Below, piece after piece: positions 17,245 to 27,020 of a stretch of DNA of 64,000 nucleotides. The DNA is taken from the NCBI GenBank assembly GCA_938084835.1, contig CALKER010000006.1:496001-560000 (forward strand). Direction: 5' to 3'. A program made the translations under genes and the position numbers. The notes beneath the pieces were generated by a model. That model made no database searches and was not told where the DNA came from. It saw only the letters and a program-made list of their open reading frames with translations. Source of the stretch: an uncultured Thermoguttaceae bacterium (GTDB taxonomy: Bacteria; Planctomycetota; Planctomycetia; Pirellulales; Thermoguttaceae). Numbering within the stretch: the stretch's first letter is position 1; each line of letters starts with the position of its first letter.

Positions 17245-19422
17245 TCACGGCACAAACCTGACCTTGTAAATCGATCCGAAACCCGGGCCAAAATTGTAGG
17301 GTCCGCGGGGACTGAAGGTGTAACCACGAAGGCTTTTATTGAAGCCGTACATTGCCGGCCGGAAGTAAAGCCAAGTGTACGGCTGATCTTCGTAAAGGAT
17401 ACGGTGGATCTTTTGATAGATTTCTGCCCTTCGCACCGGGTCGAACTCTCTTTTGCCCTCCTCAAAGAGGCGGTCGACCTCGGGATTGGAATACAGCCCA
17501 AAGTTGCGCATTTCTCCTGTTTTCCAAATGTTTTCGGCAGTGTCCGGATCCGTGCCCGTTCCCCAACCTCCGTGGAATGCTTGAAACTGCTTGTTCCGAG
17601 TTCGCTCCTGCAGAACCGTGAATTCCAGCGGGCGAACGTGACAAATGATCCCGATCCGCTCCAGGCATTCCCGCATCAGATTGGCGATGGCGATGCGCAC
17701 TGGAATATTTGCCGTTAACATGGTGAATTCAAACTCTACCCGCCGACCATCAATCATTTTGTCCAAAATACCGTTGCCATTGGTGTCACGCCAGCCAGCC
17801 TCCTCTAAAAGCTCTTCCGCTTTATCCAAGTCCTGCTTAAAGAAGGGCAGGGGAGGTTTCGGTGCCCAAGGAGAGCTTGGATGAAAGATTCCGTTGCACG
17901 GTTCGGCAAGGCCGTAGAGGATTTTATCGAACAATTCCTCGTAGTCGAAGGCATAAGCCATAGCCCGCCGAACCCGCGCATCGTTAAAAAACGGTGTCTG
18001 GAGGTTCCAACAGAAGTAGAAGTAAGTCCACTCCGTGGCATAAACTTTTGTATTTAATTTGTAGAACTGTGCATCGTTTGTTTGGTTTACCCACTGTTCG
18101 GCGGTGAGCATCATCTCGTCAATATCCCCGCGGGTCAGTGCCATTAACGATACGGCGGGGTCGGGAATCACCTTGAAGCGAATCTGCTGGAAAAACGGTT
18201 TTGGTCGCACCTGTCTTCCTTCGAACATGTAGTAATCTTCGCGGCGTTCGAGCACGATCTCCCGATTTCGGCTTCGGGACACCAGCTTGTAGGGCCCACC
18301 CGAGATCGGGGCGTCTTCCAAACGACGATGGTAAGCACTTTCCTGCATTGTCGGATCTTCAAAGATTGATCGCTCGTATATGTGTCGGGGAATCACCCCA
18401 AAGTTAATGTTCCACACATTAGTTGCGAGGGGAGCCTTGTGGAAAAAGACGACGGTGTAATCCTCGTAAGCTTCAACCCATCGAAGTTGATCCGTGCCAC
18501 TTCTCATTGCCGGAATCGGCACCTTATCAGACATGATGACTTTAAAAGAAAACACCACATCGTGTGCGGTTATAGGTTTGCCATCCGACCACCGCAGGTC
18601 GCGTCGCATCACCACTTTGTCCATCATTCGGTCTTTGCTTGTTTGCCATGAGATTACCGCATCCTTGGCCGCAAAAGGCCGGAAATTCCAGTCGAAACTG
18701 AATAATCCGAAGCCTGTCAGTCCCACCACGTCAAACTCGATACTAGAATCGATCATTAGCGGGTTGGTACTGCGGACGTCTGCGGTGGTGTGGCGAAGTA
18801 TGGTGGCGTTCCAATCGACTTCATTGTCGGAGGCAGGAAGTCGGCCGAGCGCCGAAAGAATCTTCGAGTTAGTTTCCGGTGAAACATTCATGAGCCGCAG
18901 TGCTTCCGCGACGGACGCCAGTGGTTTCTCCGCCGCTTGTCGCTGCCTTAGCAATTCAAGCGAGTCGAGAACGGGCTGGTCGATCCACTCGACTTTTTCA
19001 AGTTCCTCTGCGCTAGGGGCAGTGAAAGCCTCAAGAAGATCCCCTAGCACAAATGTGTCGGAGCCGATTTTGCTTCGCGTTTGACTTTCGGCGGCAACGG
19101 GATCGGGGCCTAACTTTCTCTGTGCGGGCGGGGCGCCAGTTGCGGCCAACGAGTCCTCTGGCTGGGACATCGGCTCTCCGCGTTCTTCCGGAGCCTCCGG
19201 TGTGACCCACCCGGAATCTGCGGAAGGCTTTTGTAACCCCTCCGCCAGGGTGTCATCGCTTTGGTCGGACCACCACGCGCGATCTGAAGAGGGGCCACAT
19301 CCGATTAGCACCACTGCAAACAAGGTTGCGATCAGCCCACTCAGCCACAGCGTACCGAAGTTGGGCAGCTCAATGAATCGGTCTTTTGTTTTACAAAATG
19401 GAATCATGGGTGTTACCGTCAT
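17245..19422 (-). CDS. Peptide-binding lipoprotein (OppA/DppA type, SBP family 5)
   Basis: A 725-residue substrate-binding protein. The start at ATG 19422 follows an AGGT ribosome site and gives a good lipoprotein signal ending VVLIGC; the frame is open 60 codons further up but those residues look non-coding. Residues about 30-185 are a Pro/Glu/Ser-rich and helical stretch not found in short OppA proteins. The SBP family 5 domain follows, with LRWSDGKPITAHDVVFSF, SGGPYKLVSRSRNREIVLERREDYY, DARVRRAMAYAFDYEEL and the loop DTNGNGILD. It would sit on the outer side of the inner membrane and pass peptides to the two permeases. First gene of the cluster by direction of transcription. Confidence 0.93.
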   Translation of the reverse strand: MTVTPMIPFCKTKDRFIELPNFGTLWLSGLIATLFAVVLIGCGPSSDRAWWSDQSDDTLAEGLQKPSADSGWVTPEAPEERGEPMSQPEDSLAATGAPPAQRKLGPDPVAAESQTRSKIGSDTFVLGDLLEAFTAPSAEELEKVEWIDQPVLDSLELLRQRQAAEKPLASVAEALRLMNVSPETNSKILSALGRLPASDNEVDWNATILRHTTADVRSTNPLMIDSSIEFDVVGLTGFGLFSFDWNFRPFAAKDAVISWQTSKDRMMDKVVMRRDLRWSDGKPITAHDVVFSFKVIMSDKVPIPAMRSGTDQLRWVEAYEDYTVVFFHKAPLATNVWNINFGVIPRHIYERSIFEDPTMQESAYHRRLEDAPISGGPYKLVSRSRNREIVLERREDYYMFEGRQVRPKPFFQQIRFKVIPDPAVSLMALTRGDIDEMMLTAEQWVNQTNDAQFYKLNTKVYATEWTYFYFCWNLQTPFFNDARVRRAMAYAFDYEELFDKILYGLAEPCNGIFHPSSPWAPKPPLPFFKQDLDKAEELLEEAGWRDTNGNGILDKMIDGRRVEFEFTMLTANIPVRIAIANLMRECLERIGIICHVRPLEFTVLQERTRNKQFQAFHGGWGTGTDPDTAENIWKTGEMRNFGLYSNPEVDRLFEEGKREFDPVRRAEIYQKIHRILYEDQPYTWLYFRPAMYGFNKSLRGYTFSPRGPYNFGPGFGSIYKVRFVP

Positions 19423-20940
19423 TTCAGACCTGGACTTACGCCTACGGAAGTTGCGATTCGCGTTGTACGTTATGCGGCTAACAGAATTTCCAATAATTTC
19501 TAAGGAAGTTCGCCTATTTCTTGAGGCTTGGCCCAGAGGACTAGGTCTCTTAGGCTTGGCCGGGCTAATTTTCGGGCGTTGCCAAGGGTAAAGCACGACC
19601 AAACGCAGTGTGGATCCATGTTGAAAGGGGGAGCCTTGCCTCCGCGGTCAGCCTCCGTTTGACTCTAGTTAACAGAGTAAATTCTTGGGAGGCCCAAAAT
19701 GTCTCTTCGGTTTGACCAAGTTTACCACACTGCGGGGGTTGCGTCTTCCGCAAAATCGGCTGGGAAAGCCGGGTGTCAAGATTTCTTACGGCCAAATGGA
19801 GCCGATAGATTTTGGGGAACTCATCCGGGTATCAGACGACGAAACTCTCCAGGTAACCTTAACGGTTACGGGGATTTGTGTTGTCCATCGGCGAACGGTG
19901 GGTTCAACAGTCATCCTACGCAAATTCGATCGGCGAGGAGGAAGCTGAGGTGCAGCCGGCGACCATGACATGGCGCGGCTAAGCGTTTGTTAGCCGGGTG
20001 GAAAGCTCCCCTATTCTGCTACTCACCACGCCTTCATTTGGCTCCTTGAGTTAAAATTGGAAGCGCGGGTAATTTGGGAGATTCCAGAAAAATATTAGTG
20101 CTGTCAAGCTCTCAGAGTTTGGGGTTTAAAGACAGGTAAATGCCGCAATTTTGGCAAGATCTCCTATACAGGACGAAAGTTTCCCTCGCCTCACATGCTA
20201 CAAAAGGAAGCCGCTTATGGGAGACGATTTCGACGGCCCTAAGATATGTCGCTAAAAGGCCGCGGGGTGAATTCGGGTGACAGGCAAACCCGTGCGCAGT
20301 GGCAAGGAACTCCTGCGGGGGATTAGGCGGCTTTTCCGCGGGGAGGTGAAGGCTGGTGGTAGGCGGAGTAGTAGCTTCCCGGTCGTCGCATAAGCAACCC
20401 GTTTTTTCCAACCGCGACTATCATCTGTTTGGTTCCTTCGGAAGCCAGTAGGGAATAACACCAAAGAGGGAATAACACTAAAGAGGGGTTTAGGGGTTTT
20501 GTGAGCCTTTTTCGCTAGGTTTTCATACGCCAGTGGCTCGTGGTTTCCAATGCCTTAGAACTGACGAGGGTTAAACACAGTGTGTTCCCGTGCATCCCCC
20601 GGGTTATCCCCGCGCCTCCCCCGAATCTTGCAGTAGGATCCACTTCATCCCGGTAATCTGCTTTAATAAGAGGTTCTCCCTTCGGACGCTTTATTTCGCT
20701 TTTTTCATACCTTTGCAATCATTTGAAATTGGATAGATGACTTCATTGATGTTCACAGTAAAGTAGGCATAGCGTGTTTGTGCGCTTTGGCTGGCTCGTT
20801 GTAGGGGCGGACTTTGCCTGGCGGCTTGTACGCGGGGTTCAGCCTGCGATCAACAAAAGCGGGCAAACTTTTTAGCCATCCCCCGGGCTTGAAGCTGGTT
20901 AGAAAAGACAACTAAACAAGAAAAGATTCTCGCAAGGCGG
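19423..20940. other. Long spacer upstream of the peptide importer
   Basis: 1.5 kb without a convincing gene. A plus-strand frame at 19685-19948 has a somewhat protein-like C-terminal half (FGELIRVSDDETLQVTLTV) but no family, and its opposite strand is also open. A 17-base tandem repeat sits at 20450-20483. The importer promoter must lie near the left end. Confidence 0.5.
20450..20483. repeat. Tandem repeat of a 17-base unit
   Basis: Two copies of AGGGAATAACACCAAAG at 20450-20466 and 20467-20483, one mismatch (C/T), followed by a five-base start of a third copy. Confidence 0.75.
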
Positions 20941-21726
20941 CTAAAAAATTCTTGCAAGAGCGCCCCCATCAACTACTATACAGGTGCCGGTTATGTATCT
21001 GCCAGCCTCACTAGCCAAAAGCAGTGCCGCTCCGACAAGTTCTTCGGGATCAGCCCAGCGCCCTAAGGCAGTTCGGGCGGCCAGCGCATCCTGTTGGTCT
21101 TTCGAAAGAATGGACATAGGCATTTCCGTGGCGATCGGGCCCGGGGCGATGCAATTGACCGTGATGCCGAAAGGCCCTAAATCAAGCGCTGTGGCTTTGG
21201 CCATGGCAATTAAGGCACCTTTGGTGGCGGAGTAAGCATTCCTCTTGGGCGTGCTGGCAAGCCCCATGATCGAGGAGATATGGATGATCCTTCCCCAGTG
21301 ACGAGCCTTCATCTGAGGGACCAACGCTCGCGTCAGCGCCATCACGCTCGTGAGATTCAGCTCAAGGAGGTAGTCCCAATCTTCGTCGCGAATTTCGTCG
21401 ATTGCCTGAGGAATGTTCCACCCCGCGTTGTTGATTAGGATGTCTACTCTTCCGAGACGCGCGAGGGCTTCTTTGGCGACCGACTCGGCCTGTTCTCTTC
21501 GGGAGACGTCGGCCACGATCCATTCCACCCGACGACCTGTCTGGGAAGCCATCTGCTGTGCTGCGTTTTGGAGCGATTCCTCCTTTCTTGCGCAAATGCA
21601 GAGATCAGCACCTGCGTCGGCGAGACCCTCGGCAATTGCGCGGCCGATACCCCGACTTCCACCTGTGACCAAAGCCACCCGACCGGAAAGGTCAAAAAGC
21701 TTTTGGATTCGCTCTCCCAATGCCAT
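20941..21726 (-). CDS. SDR-family oxidoreductase
   Basis: A 261-residue classical short-chain dehydrogenase. The cofactor motif is TGGSRGIG (21-28), NNAG lies at 99-102, and the catalytic residues are S152, Y165 and K169 (YSATK). The acidic/basic loop after strand 2 reads CARKEESLQ, where an Arg suggests NADP(H). The C-terminus ITGTCIVVDGGALARIF is typical. Closest types are gluconate 5-dehydrogenase-like and FabG-like enzymes; the substrate is not identifiable. Cytoplasmic. It lies downstream of the leuB-like gene on the same strand, 331 bases away, so a shared transcript is uncertain. Confidence 0.92.
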   Translation of the reverse strand: MALGERIQKLFDLSGRVALVTGGSRGIGRAIAEGLADAGADLCICARKEESLQNAAQQMASQTGRRVEWIVADVSRREQAESVAKEALARLGRVDILINNAGWNIPQAIDEIRDEDWDYLLELNLTSVMALTRALVPQMKARHWGRIIHISSIMGLASTPKRNAYSATKGALIAMAKATALDLGPFGITVNCIAPGPIATEMPMSILSKDQQDALAARTALGRWADPEELVGAALLLASEAGRYITGTCIVVDGGALARIF

Positions 21727-22057
21727 GGATCGATGTCCTCGTTTCCGGGCCTTTACATTCTCGCTTGATATTGGTTGCTGAGTGTGTAATGCACTGGTTC
21801 TAAATGTTGCTAGGGGACCTGTTTTTGGCTGCGAGGCGTTTCCCAGTCAAGAAGCTGGCTAAGCATGGCTTCAATCGGCCGCTGAGGAGGACGCAAAGTT
21901 TGAAATGGCATGCCCTAACAATGGAGTAAACGACTTGAGACCAAGGACACTCCTCACACTCTTTCAAAAGGAATCTGAGCCCGCGGCTAAAACAATGGCA
22001 TTTTTGCTCGGTGCTCAAGCAAGGGGGTCATCGGCAGGTGCTTTTCTTGCACCCTCG
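21727..22057. other. Spacer between leuB-like and SDR genes
   Basis: No gene is seen. A weak hairpin (GGTGC / GCACC) at 22037-22053 lies just past the leuB-like stop and has no T-run after it. Confidence 0.5.
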
Positions 22058-23179
22058 TTATTTGGCGGACAGGGCTTCTGCCACAAGGTCGCCCACCTGA
22101 CTTGTCGAGTAGCCCATCTGCCCGGCGGCCTGGCTTTTCATTCTGGTGCCGGTGACGATTTCGATAGCTCGCTGTATTCGGTCCGCCGCACGCGGGTAGC
22201 CACAGTGTTCTAACAGCATGGCTAACGCAGCAATGCACGCGATGGGATTAATGATGCCAAGCCCGGCGTATTTGGGCGCACTGCCGCCCATCGGTTCGAA
22301 CATACTAGTGCCACCGGGCTCAGGATTAATATTGGCCCCGGCCGCCACTCCCATCCCACCTTGGATGATGGCAGCCAGGTCGGTTATGATATCCCCGAAC
22401 ATATTGGTAGTGACAATGACGTCATATTGTTCCGGGTTTTTTACCATCCACATGCAGCAGGCATCTACATGGTTATAGTCGGTCTGAATGTCGGGATATT
22501 CTTGCGCCACCTCTTGGAAAGTGCGCCACCACAGGTCGTGCCCGTACGTGAGCACATTGGTCTTAGCCACCAAGGTTAGCTTTCGCTTCTTGTTGCGTTT
22601 TCGCGTGTATTCAAAAGCCCAGCGTATGCAACGTTCACAACCCTTACGGGTGTAGATGGCAATTTGCGTGGCAACTTCGTCGGGGGTTCCCTTCTTGAAG
22701 AAGCCTCCCATGCCGCAATAAAGATCCTCAGTGTTTTCCCGGACCACGACAAAGTCGATATCCTCCGGACCTTTTCCCACAAGCGGGGTTTGTACCCCCG
22801 GGTACAACTTAACGGGCCGAAGATTGATGTACTGATCAAAGTGAAAGCGAAGTGTTAAAAGTAAGCCACGCTCGAGAATGCCCGGTGGCACCTTTGGATG
22901 ACCAATAGCTCCGAGAAGAATGGCGGGGAATTTCCCCAATTCCTCCAAGGCCCCTTGAGGGAGGACCTCGCCAGTTTTAAGGTAGTAATCACCACCAAAG
23001 TCGAAGTGCTTTGTCTCGTAATGAATGTTCTCGATTTTTGCCACGGCATCGAGGACCTTCAGAGCCTCGGCCACCACTTCCGGGCCTGTCCCGTCTCCCG
23101 GGATGACAGCAATACGTAAAACATCGCCCCGGTGTGATTGAATCGTCTCTTCTTTAGGAAATGTTGCCACAGCAGCCAT
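22058..23179 (-). CDS. leuB: 3-isopropylmalate dehydrogenase-like (LeuB) enzyme
   Basis: A 373-residue NAD-dependent decarboxylating dehydrogenase. The ATG at 23179 has a well-placed GAGG site; a GTG four codons earlier is also open. Motifs run VIPGDGTGPEV, LLGAIGHP, the substrate helix ERGLLLTLRF (the Glu-Leu-Leu-Arg pattern of isopropylmalate dehydrogenases), RENTEDLYCG, the catalytic Lys in LVAKTNVL, MFGDIITDLAA (metal Asp) and EPMGGSAPKYAG. It would oxidise and decarboxylate 3-isopropylmalate in leucine synthesis, in line with leuCD at 58-60 kb. RENTED also occurs in tartrate and homoisocitrate dehydrogenases, so the specificity is inferred. Confidence 0.78.
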   Translation of the reverse strand: MAAVATFPKEETIQSHRGDVLRIAVIPGDGTGPEVVAEALKVLDAVAKIENIHYETKHFDFGGDYYLKTGEVLPQGALEELGKFPAILLGAIGHPKVPPGILERGLLLTLRFHFDQYINLRPVKLYPGVQTPLVGKGPEDIDFVVVRENTEDLYCGMGGFFKKGTPDEVATQIAIYTRKGCERCIRWAFEYTRKRNKKRKLTLVAKTNVLTYGHDLWWRTFQEVAQEYPDIQTDYNHVDACCMWMVKNPEQYDVIVTTNMFGDIITDLAAIIQGGMGVAAGANINPEPGGTSMFEPMGGSAPKYAGLGIINPIACIAALAMLLEHCGYPRAADRIQRAIEIVTGTRMKSQAAGQMGYSTSQVGDLVAEALSAK

Positions 23180-23786
23180 TGCCAACCTCACGTCGGAAAG
23201 GGATGTTTAGCTCTGCAGATTTCACATAAGTTGTTTACTCGCAAGGGCGGAGAGCACCTTTATAATCGCCTTTGCACGCGTCAGAGGTCACACTTTTCGA
23301 ATTAGTCGACTTATGCCCCGTGGCTCATAAGTTGGGGCCTCCGCTAGCTAGGCGTTTTGTTGCACATATCCAGCAATTCGCATGATTAGCTCGCCATTTT
23401 CAAAAATGCCGTTATTTTAGCTTTCTGCGCTCTTTTCCACAACCGGGTTAAGCACGCGGGGTATCACGGGGAATTATTCCCTTTGGCGGCGTTATTTCAT
23501 TCTCGCATAGGTTGATGGGCAATGGCGATAGCGTCTGCCGAGGTGAGCGACTTGACTATCCCTTGTCGCCGGGCTACACAGGGGCCTTGGGATGTAAAGG
23601 CTGATACTGGGGATTGGCTAGGGGGTCGCGCCCGGACGTGTGGCAGTGGGGAATTCTTGCCCGTGGTAAGGTTGTGGTTCTTTAGCCCAAGGAGTCAGCC
23701 CGCACCAGGCTAATAGCTTCTGCACGCCACACCCGAGACGGGCGTATCAGAAGAAAGCTCAACCATGCGTTAAAGGATCAGGACCG
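23180..23786. other. Divergent spacer upstream of leuB-like gene and exported gene
   Basis: Holds the promoters of two divergent genes. The small frame at 23522-23713 shows no family features. I see no leader peptide or riboswitch. Confidence 0.5.
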
Positions 23787-25142
23787 ATGCGATTTCTAGG
23801 AAACGCGGTGGGAGTTGGAAGAACCAGTCATCTTAAAATATGGGGAAGAGGACTTTGCCTTGCGCTGCTCATGATACTTGGCATCGGCCTATGGGCTGGG
23901 GCGCAGGTGGCTCCGCTTCGGGGGGTTGCAGAGGCTTGTTGTTCGAGTAAACAGACTACACCTCGTGGGGCAATAGATGGGGAGCGATTTTCGGTCGATC
24001 CGCAATCGCTTTGGCAGCCTGAAGAGGGCATCGGCGAATGTTGGTGGAGCCTTCGTTTTCCCTCACCGCAATTGGTAGGAAGTATCCTCCAAATTCACGG
24101 CGACGGAGAACTGACGCTTCGCCAGGCTCCCACGGAGTACGTGTGGCAAGGAAGCGTTGACGGTGAGCATTGGGAGGAGCTGGCGGAGACCCGTATTGTT
24201 TGCGAAAAGAGAACGTATCGAATTCATCGGCTCGCCCGGGCCCGGGAATTGATAGCGCTTCGATTGTGGATTCGCGCCTGGGAAGGAACTTGCCCGGTGC
24301 TTCGCGAGGTGGAAGTCTATCCGAGTGTGGATGCGGCGATCGAGTTTCCTGATTGGGCGGTGATCATCTTCACGGACGTCAAGGTAATGAAGCCTCCGGA
24401 TAATCCGCAACTTTTTGTTCAGCTGATCCGTGAATGTCCCGAGTGGAAAGATCTCCGCTTTCAACAGGTTTCATATCGAGATGTTGACGAAGTGTTCGTG
24501 GCGACAGAACCTCGCCCTTTGTGCGGCTTTTTAACGGGCAGCGTCACCGAGTGGTGCCAGGTGCCGCCTGAAACCTGGCGCGGCTTCGAGCAGGTGTTTA
24601 AGAGCCGCAACCTGCCCCTCTGGGGGGCTTGCGGTGGTGCCCAGGTCTTAGCTATTTTGTGGGAACATGGTACGGGGGGCCGATGGGATTGCCCGCGATG
24701 TCGTGATCCTCAGAAGCCCCTGGCACCCGTGTACAAACATATCGGCCATACGGGCCCTGCCCCTTGCGGAGACTATAGTAAAAACATTGGGGAGCGGGGA
24801 AAGTACCAAGTGCGATTGGTCGCACAAGATCCGGTTTTTGATGGGGTGCCAGAGCTTTTCGAGACAATGGAAGCTCATTACGGTGAGATTGCCTACGTTC
24901 CGGAGGGGTGGGTGCGGATTGTCACCAAGGGTCCTGCGGGTTTGACGGAAAACCAGTGTCTTCGGCTGGCGGATCGATACATCTATGCCGCACAGTTTCA
25001 CATTGAGTTACCGGGAACTCCCGAAACTTCCAGGCGAATAGTCAGCAACTTTCTGCGGGTGGCTAAGGAATGGGGGGGCTACAATCCGGCCGGGAAGCCA
25101 GTTCCTCCTCCGGTGCCGTTTTCCACGCTAGAACCGGATTAA
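23787..25142 (+). CDS. Exported protein with discoidin-like and class I glutaminase-like domains
   Basis: A 451-residue protein starting at an ATG preceded by AGGA. Residues 20-40 form the hydrophobic signal. Residues about 48-182 look like a discoidin/F5-8C-type carbohydrate-binding beta-sandwich (WWSLRFPSPQLVGSILQIHG, then EYVWQGSVDGEHWEEL). Residues about 190-428 carry a class I glutamine amidotransferase-like fold: nucleophile elbow G280-A-C282-G-G and H405-x-E407 in QFHIE. The set Cys-His-Glu is that of GATase1 and related gamma-glutamyl peptidases. Export is unusual for this fold. It heads a plus-strand run of three exported proteins. Function unknown; an extracellular peptidase or amidase is one possibility. 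Confidence 0.75.
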   Translation: MRFLGNAVGVGRTSHLKIWGRGLCLALLMILGIGLWAGAQVAPLRGVAEACCSSKQTTPRGAIDGERFSVDPQSLWQPEEGIGECWWSLRFPSPQLVGSILQIHGDGELTLRQAPTEYVWQGSVDGEHWEELAETRIVCEKRTYRIHRLARARELIALRLWIRAWEGTCPVLREVEVYPSVDAAIEFPDWAVIIFTDVKVMKPPDNPQLFVQLIRECPEWKDLRFQQVSYRDVDEVFVATEPRPLCGFLTGSVTEWCQVPPETWRGFEQVFKSRNLPLWGACGGAQVLAILWEHGTGGRWDCPRCRDPQKPLAPVYKHIGHTGPAPCGDYSKNIGERGKYQVRLVAQDPVFDGVPELFETMEAHYGEIAYVPEGWVRIVTKGPAGLTENQCLRLADRYIYAAQFHIELPGTPETSRRIVSNFLRVAKEWGGYNPAGKPVPPPVPFSTLEPD

Positions 25143-25208
25143 TGCCAAAGCGGGGTGAAGTTCGCAACGATTGGCCTCCCGTTGGCAGTCTTGAGGCTCG
25201 ATCGAAAA

Positions 25209-25250
25209 AGATATGTGGGAGATAACCTCCAAGAGATATGTGGGAGATAA
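25209..25250. repeat. Direct repeat flanking the BNR gene ribosome site
   Basis: AGATATGTGGGAGATAA occurs at 25209-25225 and again at 25234-25250; both copies contain a GGGAG ribosome-site-like core. The second copy supplies the ribosome site of the following gene. Confidence 0.8.
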
Positions 25251-25255
25251 GCTTG

Positions 25256-26599
25256 ATGAGAGCCCCTGAGCATGTGTGGTGGTGGAAGCTTGTGATCGGT
25301 GTGCTCGGGATTTCCAGTGCTGCGGCCAGCGCGCAGCCCCCCTTCGTTACTGTTTATCGGCAGCCAATAGTCCTCAACGAGGACACAAGCTGGTGTTGGT
25401 TTCAGGATGAGCGTGCTATTCTCCACCGGGAAAAGATATGGCTCGGGGGTGTCAGCTCTCAGGGTGATATAACGGTCACCGTTTATGACCTGGCTACCCA
25501 GCAGGCCAGTGTTCATATTCTCCATCCGCAGCTTGAAACGGACGATCACAACGCACCCGCTTTGCTGGTATTGCCGGATGGTCGCGTGCTTGCTGCGTAT
25601 ACGAAACATGGCACAGACCGGTTCAGCCGGTTTCGCGTAACAAAGGGGCCGGGCGAGCCATCTGAATGGGAGCCGGAGCAACTTTTCGAGCACCCGGCGG
25701 GGGCAACTTATTCCAACCTCTGCTTTCTTCGCGATGAAGGCCCGCTTGGGCGCGTGTACAACTTTGTGCGGGCTGATCAGTGGGATCCCAATGTGATGAT
25801 TTCCGACGATTTGGGCCGCAGTTGGCTACTCCTCGGACGGCTGGTTGACGGTGGTTCCCCGCGTGTCAGGCCTTATGTGAAGTACAAGGGAAATGATCGC
25901 GACACGATCCACTTTGTCATGAGCGAAGGTCATCCCAACAGTATGAACACCAGTTTATTTCATGGAATGGTTAGGAGAGGGAAACTTTGCCGGAGTGATG
26001 GAACGGTTGTTTGCGAGGATCCATTTCGCGGGCAAGTGCCCCCACCCACGGCGTTTACTAGGATTTTTCTTGCCGGTCAGGATCAAGCAGCCTGGCCTGC
26101 CGATCTTGAGCTTGACGCCAACGGTCGGCCCAGTGTTGTGTACTCGGTGATCCTCGACCCAGTACCTCGACAGACAGGCCGCCGCGGGCTGAATCATGCC
26201 TACCGATTTGCCCGGTGGGATGGCCAGAAATGGGTAGATTTTCATTTGGCATTTGCTGGGTCTAGGCTCTATCCAGCCGAGCCAGAGTACACTGGCTTGG
26301 CAGCGATTCATCCGCGCGATCCCAATATCGTGGTCATCTCCACCAATTCCGATCCAGTGACAGGCGAGCCACTCCTTGTTGGTGGAAAGCGCCGATGGGA
26401 GCTCTTCTTGGGGCATTCGATGGATGCGGGAGCTAGTTGGAGATGGCAACCTTTGACCTCTAATTCCGAGGAAGATAATCTGCGGCCGATTATTGTTGCT
26501 GAGCCTGAAGTGTGGGTGGTGATCTGGCTCCAGGGAACGTACGAGTCGTATACAAAATACAGACAAAAGGCTCTTGCACTTGTGTTTGCCAGCTCGTGA
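25256..26599 (+). CDS. Exported BNR-repeat (sialidase-fold) protein
   Basis: A 447-residue protein starting at ATG 25256, nine bases after GGGAG; an ATG six codons earlier is less well placed. The signal peptide ends near AASAQPP. The rest is a beta-propeller of the BNR_4 type: NEDTSWCWFQDERAIL, TDDHNAPALLVLPDGRVLAAY, and repeated Ser/Asp-box-like units such as SDDLGRSWLL and SMDAGASWRW. Family members are exported carbohydrate-binding or hydrolysing proteins related to sialidases and rhamnogalacturonan-active enzymes. No catalytic set can be named, so function is unassigned. It follows the glutaminase-like gene by 113 bases. Confidence 0.85.
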   Translation: MRAPEHVWWWKLVIGVLGISSAAASAQPPFVTVYRQPIVLNEDTSWCWFQDERAILHREKIWLGGVSSQGDITVTVYDLATQQASVHILHPQLETDDHNAPALLVLPDGRVLAAYTKHGTDRFSRFRVTKGPGEPSEWEPEQLFEHPAGATYSNLCFLRDEGPLGRVYNFVRADQWDPNVMISDDLGRSWLLLGRLVDGGSPRVRPYVKYKGNDRDTIHFVMSEGHPNSMNTSLFHGMVRRGKLCRSDGTVVCEDPFRGQVPPPTAFTRIFLAGQDQAAWPADLELDANGRPSVVYSVILDPVPRQTGRRGLNHAYRFARWDGQKWVDFHLAFAGSRLYPAEPEYTGLAAIHPRDPNIVVISTNSDPVTGEPLLVGGKRRWELFLGHSMDAGASWRWQPLTSNSEEDNLRPIIVAEPEVWVVIWLQGTYESYTKYRQKALALVFASS

Positions 26600-27020
26600 C
26601 CTTTTGCCCGAGGCTGGATGGGACGATTGGAAATGTTCGCATGTGTGGGGCTCAAGTTAGCTTTCTTGACTGGTTTGTCCTAGAAGAAAAGGTCTTCGGG
26701 AGAAGTGGTTGCGGTAGGGGCAATGCTTGAAATAAAGGGGCTAAAGGCGTTTTGGGAATAAGGTTGAATTTGGCAAAAGCGGTGAGGAGTGCCACACGCG
26801 GAAGAAGAAAAAGCCCGCACACCTCTGGAACACCGGCTCGGGAGGCTGGTCTCAAATCAAAAGCTAGGCCTTGGCCCCAATGGGAGCGGGTGAAATGCTT
26901 GAATCGTTGTAAGAGATTGTCGGCTCGGGAATGACTTTCGCCGGAAGAGCTGTAGGCTTGCCTGTTTGCGGGCCAGGCGGTTAGGTCGCTAAGCGCGGGT
27001 TGAAGAAGAGGAGCCACGGG
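26600..27020. other. Spacer before the isochorismatase-ThuA gene
   Basis: Open frames on both strands overlap here without protein-like features. I see no hairpin of note. Confidence 0.5.

Noticed and set aside
19685-19948. 87-codon plus-strand frame with a beta-rich end
   Set aside because: No ribosome site, opposite strand also open, no recognisable family. Kept only as a remark in the spacer entry.
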